Assembly: GCA_030145365.1 (NCBI GenBank)
Contig: JAQYVS010000101.1
Span: forward strand, 1 to 35,010
From: Desulfofustis sp.
Lineage (GTDB): Bacteria > Desulfobacterota > Desulfobulbia > Desulfobulbales > Desulfocapsaceae
DNA: 35,010 bases
Reading direction: 5' to 3'
Shown here in pieces: positions 26,490 through 35,010 of the stretch; position 1 is the first letter of the stretch; every line of letters begins with the position of its first letter. The notes beneath the pieces were generated by a model. That model was given only the letters and a program-made list of their open reading frames with translations, searched no databases and was not told where the DNA came from. The position numbers were made by a program, and so were the translations under genes.

Positions 26490-27542
26490 ATGAATTATCT
26501 ATTGATTACAACAATCTTGTCAGTATTTGGTCTTGCTGTTTTTTCGTCGACAACAACTTTTGCAGCCGAAGAAACGGCTGTTTTTGGAGGAGGTTGTTTC
26601 TGGTGTATGGAACCGCCCTTTGAACAACTTGACGGAGTTGTTGAGGTTATGGCCGGATATAGCGGTGGAACAGAAAAAGACGCAGTTTATGAAAAGGTTT
26701 CTTCGGGTGTAACCGATCATTATGAAGCGGTGCAGGTCAGATATAACCCAGAGAAGGTTTCTTATAAAACGCTGGTGGAAACATTCTGGCGCCAAATTGA
26801 TCCGACCGATAATGGCGGACAATTTGCCGACCGGGGGGCACATTATCGGACTGCTATATTTTTCACTACAGAACAACAGAAAAAGATTGCCGAACAATCT
26901 AAAAAAGAACTGGACGATTCGGGTATATTTGAGCGCCCCGTTGTCACCGACATACTTCCGACCAAACCATTTTATCCTGCCGAAGAGTACCATCAGGATT
27001 ATTACCTGAAAAATGTGGCGCACTATTCGATGTACAAGAAAGGATCAGGTAGACAGCCTTTTATTGATAGGGTCTGGAAAGACAACGAAGTGATTGGCAA
27101 AAGTTATACGAAACCCAGTGATTCCGAACTGAAACAGCAATTGACCCCATTGCAGTACCAGGTAACGCAGAAGGATGCAACAGAGCAGCCGTTTAATAAT
27201 GAGTATTGGGATAATAAGGGCGAAGGGATTTATGTGGATAGCGTTTCCGGAGAACCGCTGTTCAGTTCACTGGACAAATTTAAATCAGGGACAGGCTGGC
27301 CCAGTTTTACCCGCCCCCTGGAGTCTGCAAATATTGTAGAGCATAAGGACCGGTCCTTGTTCATGGTTCGGGTCGAGGTTCGCAGCAAAGGTGCAGATTC
27401 CCATCTCGGCCATGTTTTTGATGACGGCCCGCCTCCAACCAATCTACGTTATTGCCTCAACTCCGCCTCCCTTCGCTTTGTTGCAGCACCTGATCTTGAA
27501 GCCCAGGGCTATGGGGATTATCTGAAGATTTTTGAAAAATAG
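26490..27542 (+). CDS. msrAB: Exported bifunctional peptide methionine sulfoxide reductase MsrA-MsrB
   Basis: Signal peptide ending TTFAA; Msr[16 protein letters not shown]; MsrB TGWPSF ... SHLGHVF ... [11 protein letters not shown]. Confidence 0.94.
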   Translation: MNYLLITTILSVFGLAVFSSTTTFAAEETAVFGGGCFWCMEPPFEQLDGVVEVMAGYSGGTEKDAVYEKVSSGVTDHYEAVQVRYNPEKVSYKTLVETFWRQIDPTDNGGQFADRGAHYRTAIFFTTEQQKKIAEQSKKELDDSGIFERPVVTDILPTKPFYPAEEYHQDYYLKNVAHYSMYKKGSGRQPFIDRVWKDNEVIGKSYTKPSDSELKQQLTPLQYQVTQKDATEQPFNNEYWDNKGEGIYVDSVSGEPLFSSLDKFKSGTGWPSFTRPLESANIVEHKDRSLFMVRVEVRSKGADSHLGHVFDDGPPPTNLRYCLNSASLRFVAAPDLEAQGYGDYLKIFEK

Positions 27543-27576
27543 ATAGCTGGTTCCAGGAGTTTATTGTGGGAGATGT

Positions 27577-28299
27577 TTATCTGTTATTGAGAATATCTTC
27601 AATGGTTCGGCCCTTAACCAATGTTTGGAAGATCGTTTCGATTAACGGGACAACAATTTCCGCTTCTTCTTCACCGATTAAAAAACCTGGGAGCGGTTGA
27701 GCCGTAAGACAAGAGTCTCGAATTGCAGACCGATCGTGTTTGCTCCTCAGGTGTAGCCCCTCTGACTCATCTGCCAGGAGATAGAGGATGTGCAGCATAT
27801 TGCCCCAGGGGTTGAATTGATCAAGGTGTTCAATTATCTGGGAGAGGGTCGTTGCCGCAGAAAGGTGAGAAGTAGGCAACAGGGCGCTTTGCCCTTGAGA
27901 ACAGGTGATTGTTGAGGCAAAACAACGGCAGGCAAATGGCCGGGCCGGATATACCGCACACAGTTTGTTTTCTAAAAACGGACAGACAGCATCAAATGTA
28001 CCTTCTGCTATTTCCGTCTCCTCCCCGCTAAGGCAGGCCTTAGCAAACTCGTTGGTCGTCTGCTGGACCTTGGTATCCGGCAGCAACTCCAGTTTTTCCG
28101 AAAGCCACGATTCTTTTTTGTTCTCTTTTATGAAATTAAATAGAAGTGCACCCTCGACAGTGGTCATGGTGACGTTCTGGGTGCAGCATACGGCACAGCC
28201 TTTACCGCAGGCAACGGAGAATTGCTGTGACCAGTCATCAAAGTGATCGAAAATCTTTTGAAGTATTTGTTGTTTCATATCGGTTTGCCCACTATACAA
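27577..28299 (-). CDS. YkgJ-like cysteine-cluster protein (putative Fe-S/metal binding)
   Basis: CGKGCAVCCTQN ... CPFLENKLCAVYPARPFACRCF; true start may be ATG at 28278. Confidence 0.82.
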   Translation of the reverse strand: MYSGQTDMKQQILQKIFDHFDDWSQQFSVACGKGCAVCCTQNVTMTTVEGALLFNFIKENKKESWLSEKLELLPDTKVQQTTNEFAKACLSGEETEIAEGTFDAVCPFLENKLCAVYPARPFACRCFASTITCSQGQSALLPTSHLSAATTLSQIIEHLDQFNPWGNMLHILYLLADESEGLHLRSKHDRSAIRDSCLTAQPLPGFLIGEEEAEIVVPLIETIFQTLVKGRTIEDILNNR

Positions 28300-28439
28300 C
28301 TATACCGAAAAGAATCGAAAGAAAAGGGTGGGATACAGAACACCTTGCCACTTGTGTCGCCCGGTGCAGTATTGTAAGATGCGGCCTCAGTTGACAAGAA
28401 GACAAGCTTAAAACGCTGCACACTGCCCAAATACACGAT

Positions 28440-29252
28440 ATGGATTATCTCAACATCTCCGGTAAATGCTTTGTAGTTTTTGGTCTGGCAAATAAAAAAT
28501 CCATTGCCGCCGCCATTTCCAAAACCTTGATTGAACATGGTGGCGAGGTGCTGCTGGTGGTACGCTCCAAAGAGCGAAAGAAAACCACTGAAAAGCTTTT
28601 TCCCGGATGCCCTGTTTTTGTCTGTGACGTTGAAGAGGAAGAGCAGATAATCCGAGTACAGAAAGAGATTGCAGCAAATTTACAGGCCCGTGGAAAGACG
28701 TCTGTGCACGGCCTTGTTCACTCTATTGCCTTTGCCAATTACAGTGATGGAATCAAGCCGTTTCATGAGACACGTAAAAATGATTTCTTACAGGCGGTTG
28801 ACATTTCCTGTTTCTCATTTGTTTCCATTGCAAATCATTTCAAGGAGATCATTGATCCCGATGGATCGGTTGTGACCATTTCCATATCCACGACCCGGAT
28901 GGCGGCAACAAACTATGGGTATATGGCACCGATCAAAGCTGCCCTTGACTCATCACTCTGTTTTCTGGCAAAAAGTTTTTCAGATTTTTCCCGTATTCGT
29001 TTTAACGCCGTAGCCCCGTCATTGTTGAAAACATCTGCATCTGCAGGAATTCCAGGTTACATCGACAGCTATTTGTTTGCCGAGAAGGCCATGCTGCGCA
29101 AAAAAGCCCTGACAACTCAGGAGGCCGCTAACGCCGCTGTTTTTCTGCTCTCGGAGCGTTCTTCGGGAATCAATTGTCAGACTATGGTGGTGGACGGTGG
29201 TATGGGGGTTAACTATTTTGATAGTGAAATCATAAATAAATCAGTGAGCTGA
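28440..29252 (+). CDS. Enoyl-ACP reductase (FabI-like) short-chain dehydrogenase
   Basis: [34 protein letters not shown] (Y-x6-K), [25 protein letters not shown]. Confidence 0.85.
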   Translation: MDYLNISGKCFVVFGLANKKSIAAAISKTLIEHGGEVLLVVRSKERKKTTEKLFPGCPVFVCDVEEEEQIIRVQKEIAANLQARGKTSVHGLVHSIAFANYSDGIKPFHETRKNDFLQAVDISCFSFVSIANHFKEIIDPDGSVVTISISTTRMAATNYGYMAPIKAALDSSLCFLAKSFSDFSRIRFNAVAPSLLKTSASAGIPGYIDSYLFAEKAMLRKKALTTQEAANAAVFLLSERSSGINCQTMVVDGGMGVNYFDSEIINKSVS

Positions 29253-29262
29253 GAAATCAGAA

Positions 29263-30108
29263 GTGTTTATGCAGCCACCAGCCAAGCATCAATTTCGAGT
29301 CGACTCAGAACGTTGTATTCGGTGTGGAGAATGCGTTAACGACTGCCCGGTCAATATTCTGGTAATCGGAGAACATAACCCCACGGTTGCAGAGGGGAGG
29401 GAACAAGACTGCATAGGATGTCAGCACTGTCTGGCCGTTTGTCCCACCGGAGCGGTTTCTGTTCTGGGTCTGCGATCCGAAAATTCCTATCTGCTTGATA
29501 GCGTTGGCTTACCATCTTTAGAGCAGTGTGAGCGCTTACTCAAAGGCCGTCGCTCGGTCAGGCGATATCTGGATGAGGATATCGATCCTGCCCGTATCCG
29601 GCAATTGCTGGAATTTGCCTATCACGGTCCTTCGGGAAGAAATGCGCGAGAATTGTCGTTTTCAGTTGTTGATAATCGACTGGTGATGCACAGGATCCGC
29701 GAGCAAACCATGGAGGGGCTGTCCGCGCTGGCAAAAAAAAATCAATTGCCACCAGGTTTTGAATTCTTCACTGATATTGTCAATGGCTGGAATACCTATC
29801 AGGCCGATGTGCTTTTTCGCTGGGCACCTCACCTGCTGGTAGTTTCGGCACCCGAAGACAGTGCTTCGCCGGAGCAGGACGGGATTATTGCTCTGAGCCA
29901 TTTTGAGATTGCAGCCCAATGTGCCGGTATCGGGACACTGTGGAACGGTCTGGTTAAAATGGCGGTGAGCCTGATTCCTGAACTGCCCACCGCACTCAAT
30001 GTACCGGATGGTAATCTGATTGTTTTTACGATGAGCTTTGGTAGGCCCGAGGTCAGTTATACCAGAGGTGCGCAGTATGAGACTATTCCAATCAGAATTG
30101 TAGAATAG
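29263..30108 (+). CDS. Nitroreductase-family protein with N-terminal 2[4Fe-4S] ferredoxin domain
   Basis: CIRCGECVNDCPVN and CIGCQHCLAVCPTGA; nitroreductase RRSVRRYLDEDIDPARIRQLLEFAYHGPSGRNAREL. Confidence 0.92.
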   Translation: MFMQPPAKHQFRVDSERCIRCGECVNDCPVNILVIGEHNPTVAEGREQDCIGCQHCLAVCPTGAVSVLGLRSENSYLLDSVGLPSLEQCERLLKGRRSVRRYLDEDIDPARIRQLLEFAYHGPSGRNARELSFSVVDNRLVMHRIREQTMEGLSALAKKNQLPPGFEFFTDIVNGWNTYQADVLFRWAPHLLVVSAPEDSASPEQDGIIALSHFEIAAQCAGIGTLWNGLVKMAVSLIPELPTALNVPDGNLIVFTMSFGRPEVSYTRGAQYETIPIRIVE

Positions 30109-30129
30109 CCTGACATTTTAGAACACATA

Positions 30130-30444
30130 TCAGAAATTGATCGGAACCTTCGGTTTGATCAAGAAACCGCTGCCGCTTGCTCCGCCGCAGGTTCCCTGGG
30201 TGCCGATGGTAAAATTGATGGAGATGGATTGGCAATAGCGCATCAGGCTGCCCTCGACTATGAGCGGAACCCCATGTGTTTCATCGACGAAATCCGTATC
30301 ACTGGATTCATCTATGATTAGCCCGAGGCTCGGCCCCTGATTTCCACCTCCCATTACAGCAATGCGTATGGCTGATTTTTCACCGCCCTCAGCTGCGAAA
30401 AACTCCTCAAGTTTTATCAGGGCTTCAGAACTTACTTCAAGCAT
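30130..30444 (-). CDS. HesB/IscA-like protein (HesB-related, selenoprotein-type subfamily, Cys form)
   Basis: 104 aa; VMGGGNQGPSLGLIIDE and GTCGGASGSGF; canonical IscA three-Cys set not conserved. Confidence 0.75.
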   Translation of the reverse strand: MLEVSSEALIKLEEFFAAEGGEKSAIRIAVMGGGNQGPSLGLIIDESSDTDFVDETHGVPLIVEGSLMRYCQSISINFTIGTQGTCGGASGSGFLIKPKVPINF

Positions 30445-30470
30445 ATTCTACTCTGGATTGGCTAAAAAAT

Positions 30471-30503
30471 AAAGAGCCTGAAGCGATATGCTCCAGGCTC
30501 TTT
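30471..30503 (-). terminator. Rho-independent terminator downstream of oadB
   Basis: AAAGAGCCTG-N13-CAGGCTCTTT, perfect 10-bp arms; on the minus strand followed by ATTTTTT. Confidence 0.88.
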
Positions 30504-30524
30504 ATCAATCTACAGGTATGGTGA

Positions 30525-32039
30525 TTAAAGCAGTGCCAGGAGAACACCCGCTGCCACAGCAGAGCCGATAACGCCAGAAACATTGGCTCCCATGGCGTGC
30601 ATGATCAGGTGGTTCTGCGGGTTGGCTTCCAGTCCCACTTTGTTGACAACCCGGGCTGCCATGGGAACTGCGGATACGCCTGCCGCACCGATAAGCGGAT
30701 TGACCGGGGTTTTGGAAAGTTTGTTCATCAACTTCGCCATCAGCACACCACCGGCGGTTCCGATACAGAAGGCAATCATACCAAGGGCCAGGATGCCAAG
30801 CGTTTCCATATTAAGGAACTTGTCCGCCGACAGCTTACTGCCGACTCCAAGCCCGAGAAAAATGGTGACGGTATACATCAAGGCGCCTTTGATATTGTCG
30901 GAAAGACGATCAACAACGCCACATTCTTTTGCCAGGTTGCCCAGCATGAACATCCCGATCAGCGGTGCTGCTGTGGGCAGCAGGAATGCACAGATGCCAA
31001 GGACCAGCAGTGGGAGCATCATTTTTTCAAGCTTTGATACGTGGCGAAGCTGGACCATTTTAATCTTGCGTTCTTCTTCGCTGGTCAGCCATTTCATAAT
31101 CGGTGGCTGAATGATTGGCACCAGGGCCATATAAGAATAGGCGGCAATGGCAATAGAGCCGAGCAGGCGCGGAGACAATTTACTGGAAAGAAAGATTGCC
31201 GTAGGCCCGTCGGCGCCGCCGATGATGCCGATTGAGGCAGCGTCGCGCAGTGAAAAGTTTATTCCCGGTACCAGATCTGACAGAAACAAGGCTCCCAGCA
31301 GGGTGACAAATATACCGATCTGAGCGGCACCGCCGAGCAGAATCGTTTTCGGGTTGGCGATCATCGGTCCGAAATCAGTGAGCGCTCCGACACCCATGAA
31401 AATCAGCAGCGGAAAAATACCGGTGACAATGCCGACTTCATAAATGTAGTACAAAATACCACCTGGCTCAGATATACCGGCTAGCGGGATATTTGCGAGG
31501 ATGGCGCCGTAACCGATCGGAATTAACAGCAGCGGTTCAAACTGTTTGAAAATCCCCAGATAAAGCAAGCCTAAACCGACGCAGATCATCAGGATTCGGC
31601 CAATGCCGACGGTCCAGTCTTTGCTGGTTTGACCGTCGATGATGCCGTAGACACCGGTGGTTTTAAAAAGGTTTCCTATCAGGGCTCCGATGCTTGGCAG
31701 TTCCTGGCTTTCAGAAGCCAGGGGACGGTCGGCAATAATGGATGCCGTATTGATTGCACCCACTTGAGCATCTTTCTTGATTTTCTGATAGGAGTGGACG
31801 TCTATGGATGATACCGTGCCTGAGACGCCGGCCTTAAGAATGATCGTGGTGCCGTCGTCAGCTTTTACTATGGCCAGTGTATCGCCGCTGAAAACCTTGT
31901 CTCCGGGAGCAACATCGAGACGAATGATTTTACCGTCAGACGGTGAGACGATCGAAACACTTTCTCCGGCTGCCTGGGCGAAAGAAATTGCAGCCAAGCA
32001 GAAACCGATAAGCACGAACAGAATAGTCTTCGTTTTCAT
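30525..32039 (-). CDS. oadB: Na+-translocating decarboxylase beta subunit with signal peptide and N-terminal biotinyl/lipoyl-like domain
   Basis: OadB core ([45 protein letters not shown]) preceded by [25 protein letters not shown] and a biotinyl-like domain; ATG at 32039 preferred over the 32204 ORF start. Confidence 0.93.
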   Translation of the reverse strand: MKTKTILFVLIGFCLAAISFAQAAGESVSIVSPSDGKIIRLDVAPGDKVFSGDTLAIVKADDGTTIILKAGVSGTVSSIDVHSYQKIKKDAQVGAINTASIIADRPLASESQELPSIGALIGNLFKTTGVYGIIDGQTSKDWTVGIGRILMICVGLGLLYLGIFKQFEPLLLIPIGYGAILANIPLAGISEPGGILYYIYEVGIVTGIFPLLIFMGVGALTDFGPMIANPKTILLGGAAQIGIFVTLLGALFLSDLVPGINFSLRDAASIGIIGGADGPTAIFLSSKLSPRLLGSIAIAAYSYMALVPIIQPPIMKWLTSEEERKIKMVQLRHVSKLEKMMLPLLVLGICAFLLPTAAPLIGMFMLGNLAKECGVVDRLSDNIKGALMYTVTIFLGLGVGSKLSADKFLNMETLGILALGMIAFCIGTAGGVLMAKLMNKLSKTPVNPLIGAAGVSAVPMAARVVNKVGLEANPQNHLIMHAMGANVSGVIGSAVAAGVLLALL

Positions 32040-32065
32040 AGTGATTCCATCATTGAAACGAGATC

Positions 32066-32098
32066 TGTCGTCAAACCGGTAACACCGATTTGACGACA
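32066..32098 (-). other. Strong intercistronic hairpin between oadA and oadB
   Basis: TGTCGTCAAA-C-CGGT-AAC-ACCG-A-TTTGACGACA: 14 bp with one C.A mismatch and AAC loop; no T tract. Confidence 0.85.
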
Positions 32099-32124
32099 AA
32101 GGGTAAAGCAGTAACCTGCGTATA

Positions 32125-33921
32125 TTAACCGAGGGTGAAAAGCGAATCCGATGCCTGCACGGTGTCACCGGCAGAGATATGAATCGCCAGAATCTTGCCG
32201 TCACTTGGAGACTTAACCTCGGACTCCATTTTCATAGCTTCCAGAACCAGAAGCGGCTGATCTTTTTTGACGGAATCACCAACATTAACCATTATCTTGA
32301 CTACGTTACCCGGAGTTGGTGCTTCGATTTCAGTACCGCCGGTTACCGGAGCCTCAGCAGCAGGGGCAGCCGCCTGAACAGGTGTTGCCTGAACAGCTCC
32401 GTTTCCTTCTGCTACGGTGACATCGTAAATTCGGTTATTAACCGTGATAGAGTATGACCTCGGGCCTGCCGAAACGGTTGCAGCTGGGGTAGCCTTGGCA
32501 GCCGGCTTGGCCGGAGCAGTATCTTCATCGGTTTTCTTTCGTACGTTTATCTTGCCGTTACCAAGCAGAAAATCGAGACCTTTCTGTTCGCAGCTGGCGA
32601 TGATAAAGAGGTTTTCGTCATTTACCGTTAAGTTGTTTTCTTCCAGGATCTTCGTTGCTTTGGGAATACCCGGCTCGAGAATGTCCAACGGATTTTCGGT
32701 GAAAACCGGTTTGCCCAGTTGTTCCGATGCCAGCTTTACAATTTCTGGATCGGCCGGGACCGGGGTCCTGCCGAAGTAACCAAGCACCATGTTGCCATAG
32801 GCCGGGTTGATCTTCTTCCATTTCCCTTCAGTGACATTGAGATATGCCTGCTGGAAGTAAAATTGTGATACCGGTGTAACAGAAGAGCCGAAACCACCCA
32901 ATCTGACGACCTCTGACATCTCTTTGATGACTTGTGGGTAGAGATGCAGCGTTCCCGTGTCACGCATCATCATCGTGTTGGCTGTCAGAGCTCCCCCTGG
33001 CATTGGCGACAGGGTAATGGTGGGAGACACCATTTTCGCTTCAGGCGGAAAAAAGTAATCCTTCATTGCATCTTCAAAGCTCTCTTCGGCAGCCAGGACT
33101 TTCTCATAGTCAAGGTCGAGTGTAAAGTCGGTTCCTTTAAGGACATGCATCATTGACAGGATGTCTGGCTGGCAGGTTCCTCCACTGACAGGACTTTTTG
33201 AAAGGTCGATTCCGGTTGTTCCACCCTCGATTGCCGCCAGGTTTTGGGAGATGCCAATTCCTGCTGTATCATGGGTATGGAACCAAAGTATCGTGTCTTC
33301 CGGGACCATCTTCCGGGCACCCTTAAAGGTGTCATACACTTTTCTGGGATTGGCAGTACCGCTGGCATCTTTGAAACAAATTGAGTGAAAAGGAATATTA
33401 GAGTCCAGAATCTGCTGCAGCCGCTCAAGATAAAATTCAGCAGTATGGGCACCGGTACACCCCGGGGGCAGGTCCATAAGGGTAACAACGACTTGATGGT
33501 TGAGGCCGTGATGGGCAATTCGCTCGCCTGAATATTCCAGGTTTCTTACGTCGTTGAGAGCATCGAAGTTACGAATGGTTGTCATGCCGTGTTTCTTAAA
33601 CATCTTGGCATGCAGATCGATCATGTCTCTGGGCTGCTGACTTAAGGCGACGACATTAATACCACGGGCGAGTGTTTGCAGGTCAGCATCGGGCCCAACC
33701 TCAGCCCGGAAACGATCCATCATGTCAAAAGCCGATTCATTGCAGTAGAAAATTTGACTCTGGAAGCGAGCACCACCACCGGCTTCTAGGTGCATGATTC
33801 CGGCATCAATGGTCGCCTGCAGTGCAGGAAGGAAATCGTCGGTTAAGACTCGTGTGCCGAATACTGACTGAAAACCGTCCCGAAAGGACGTATCCATAAA
33901 CTTGATTACTTTTTTACCCAC
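32125..33921 (-). CDS. oadA: Oxaloacetate decarboxylase alpha subunit / pyruvate carboxylase subunit B-like, with C-terminal biotinyl domain
   Basis: [17 protein letters not shown] carboxyltransferase start, ...[14 protein letters not shown]-terminal biotin site [11 protein letters not shown]. Confidence 0.94.
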   Translation of the reverse strand: MGKKVIKFMDTSFRDGFQSVFGTRVLTDDFLPALQATIDAGIMHLEAGGGARFQSQIFYCNESAFDMMDRFRAEVGPDADLQTLARGINVVALSQQPRDMIDLHAKMFKKHGMTTIRNFDALNDVRNLEYSGERIAHHGLNHQVVVTLMDLPPGCTGAHTAEFYLERLQQILDSNIPFHSICFKDASGTANPRKVYDTFKGARKMVPEDTILWFHTHDTAGIGISQNLAAIEGGTTGIDLSKSPVSGGTCQPDILSMMHVLKGTDFTLDLDYEKVLAAEESFEDAMKDYFFPPEAKMVSPTITLSPMPGGALTANTMMMRDTGTLHLYPQVIKEMSEVVRLGGFGSSVTPVSQFYFQQAYLNVTEGKWKKINPAYGNMVLGYFGRTPVPADPEIVKLASEQLGKPVFTENPLDILEPGIPKATKILEENNLTVNDENLFIIASCEQKGLDFLLGNGKINVRKKTDEDTAPAKPAAKATPAATVSAGPRSYSITVNNRIYDVTVAEGNGAVQATPVQAAAPAAEAPVTGGTEIEAPTPGNVVKIMVNVGDSVKKDQPLLVLEAMKMESEVKSPSDGKILAIHISAGDTVQASDSLFTLG

Positions 33922-33994
33922 AACACTTCTCCTTGCGTTAGTTTAGGTCAACCCGACAGGATGACTAATAGCGTTTTGTTCCGTTTCTTTGCTT

Positions 33995-34258
33995 TTAAAC
34001 GGCTGCACGCTCCGCTTCAAAAGCGGCGATTGCGGCAGTAATGACAACAATATCGTTATCGTCTCCTTCCGCTGCCAACTTTTCCATTTTCCTCATCTGT
34101 TTCAAGAGCTCTTTTTCATCTTCGATTGCCTTAAGCTCTCGAGCGGTGACGTTCTTGGTCAGCCAAGCGGCAATCTGGATGAGAAGAATCATGAGCATCA
34201 GAAACAGCAATACGGTCGTCATACCGACAACCATTAATTTCAAACCTTCAACAATCAT
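33995..34258 (-). CDS. oadG: OadG-family small membrane subunit
   Basis: 87 aa, single N-terminal TM (LMVVGMTTVLLFLMLMILLIQ), position upstream of oadA-oadB. Confidence 0.8.
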   Translation of the reverse strand: MIVEGLKLMVVGMTTVLLFLMLMILLIQIAAWLTKNVTARELKAIEDEKELLKQMRKMEKLAAEGDDNDIVVITAAIAAFEAERAAV

Positions 34259-34295
34259 TATAGATCCCTGTCTTTATTAATCAGATCGTTAATTC

Positions 34296-34586
34296 TTACT
34301 CTTCAAAAATTGCGTATTCCGTATCTTCGCCAAGAAGCAAATCTATTTCACTTTGAATGGATCTGCGCTCTTCATTCTCGAACCATTCCTCCCAGTCCGC
34401 AAGTGACCGCCAGGTTGAAATGACCATGCATTCATCGGATCGATCAATCCTTCGTAGCGTTTCGCCATAGATATAACCCGGCTGATTGAGAGTGAGCGCA
34501 CGCATCCTCTTTAAAAGGACTGTGAGTTCGATGATATTTTTATCGACACTTTTTCGTTTGATAAATATTTTTACAGCCATGTACAA
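34296..34586 (-). CDS. Antibiotic biosynthesis monooxygenase (ABM)-domain protein
   Basis: MAVKIFIKR ... QPGYIYGETLRRIDRSDECMVISTWRSLADWEEWFENEER; ATG at 34580 also possible. Confidence 0.78.
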   Translation of the reverse strand: MYMAVKIFIKRKSVDKNIIELTVLLKRMRALTLNQPGYIYGETLRRIDRSDECMVISTWRSLADWEEWFENEERRSIQSEIDLLLGEDTEYAIFEE

Positions 34587-35010
34587 CTCCCTTGGTCTTT
34601 TGTTAACCAGTCTTTAAATACGCGTTGCACTCTGTCTCATGAGGCTGGTTTATACCTGAGACGACAACAAGAAATAGCGTGATTAAAACAGATCTACAGG
34701 CAACTTGATTAAGGGCTAGTTTTTTGTCGCATTAGAGTATATGTGAAGAATTTTATTTGTAAAGATAAATTGAGGACCGCTTACTCCGAGTGAAATATAA
34801 AAATTATTAATAAATTAAGGAATAATTCGGACGCGGCGCCTAACATCTGAAATTTATTGTAAAAAGAAAATTCTGGATTGTTGGTCAAGCCAGATATGAT
34901 CATTTCATTTTAGCGATGTTATCATCATTAATGATTAAGGATTCAAGCAAAAATAGCAAGAATAAACAGATGCTCTTTTCCAGATTTTCCCACTGTGTGA
35001 GTTGTTACAG

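Noticed and set aside
28440-29252. SDR as an OleD partner for the OleA-like protein
   Set aside because: Motifs (HSIAFA, Y-x6-K, C-terminal VVDGGMGV) fit FabI-type SDRs and the gene is 15 kb away.
30583-31110. 175-aa and 146-aa plus-strand ORFs opposite oadB
   Set aside because: Antisense to the conserved OadB core; composition fits shadow translation.
32040-32204. 55-codon N-terminal extension of the oadB ORF
   Set aside because: Overlaps the oadA 3' end and precedes a good signal peptide starting at 32039; it also spans the intercistronic hairpin.
34890-34940. Fur box
   Set aside because: TGAT/ATCA elements are present, but no 19-bp arrangement matches well enough.
1-35010. tRNA, rRNA, CRISPR array, transposon or prophage
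   Set aside because: I found no tandem spacer-repeat pattern, transposase, integrase or phage structural genes, and intergenic gaps are mostly too short for RNA genes. A tRNAscan/Infernal run would be needed to exclude small RNAs formally.

Overview
The 35 kb window is gene-dense and looks like a chromosomal segment from a Desulfobulbales-like (Desulfobacterota, Gram-negative) bacterium. The taxonomy is inferred from gene content only. I see no rRNA, tRNA, CRISPR array, transposase or phage module. Blocks, left to right: (i) YeeE/YedE sulfur-type transporter, HDAC-like deacetylase, REC-HD-GYP regulator, gatC, gatA, hisC, cmk; (ii) a Pal-like OmpA lipoprotein on the minus strand; (iii) rlmKL and a soluble hybrid histidine kinase; (iv) a tightly packed OleA-like thiolase / AMMECR1 / YkgJ-type Cys-cluster / PaaI-type thioesterase cluster; (v) a 1753-aa Ser/Thr-kinase-like + AAA ATPase + GAF + histidine kinase protein, a GT-B-like glycosyltransferase and nikR on the minus strand; (vi) trmO (+) convergent with pyrG-kdsA-kdsC-lptC (-); (vii) exported MsrAB, a second YkgJ-type protein, a FabI-like SDR and a ferredoxin-nitroreductase; (viii) a HesB/IscA-like protein and an oadG-oadA-oadB Na+-pump decarboxylase cluster with an upstream ABM-domain protein. 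Most genes are ordinary housekeeping or signalling genes. I cannot claim a proven new system. The best leads are the orphan OleA-like cluster, the giant kinase whose Ser/Thr kinase domain lacks the catalytic Asp but whose histidine kinase looks intact, an RlmKL whose RlmK half has lost its methyltransferase motifs, a strong hairpin in the oadA-oadB gap, a terminator-like hairpin between gatC and gatA, and an exported OadB with a biotinyl-like domain lacking the biotin-accepting Lys.
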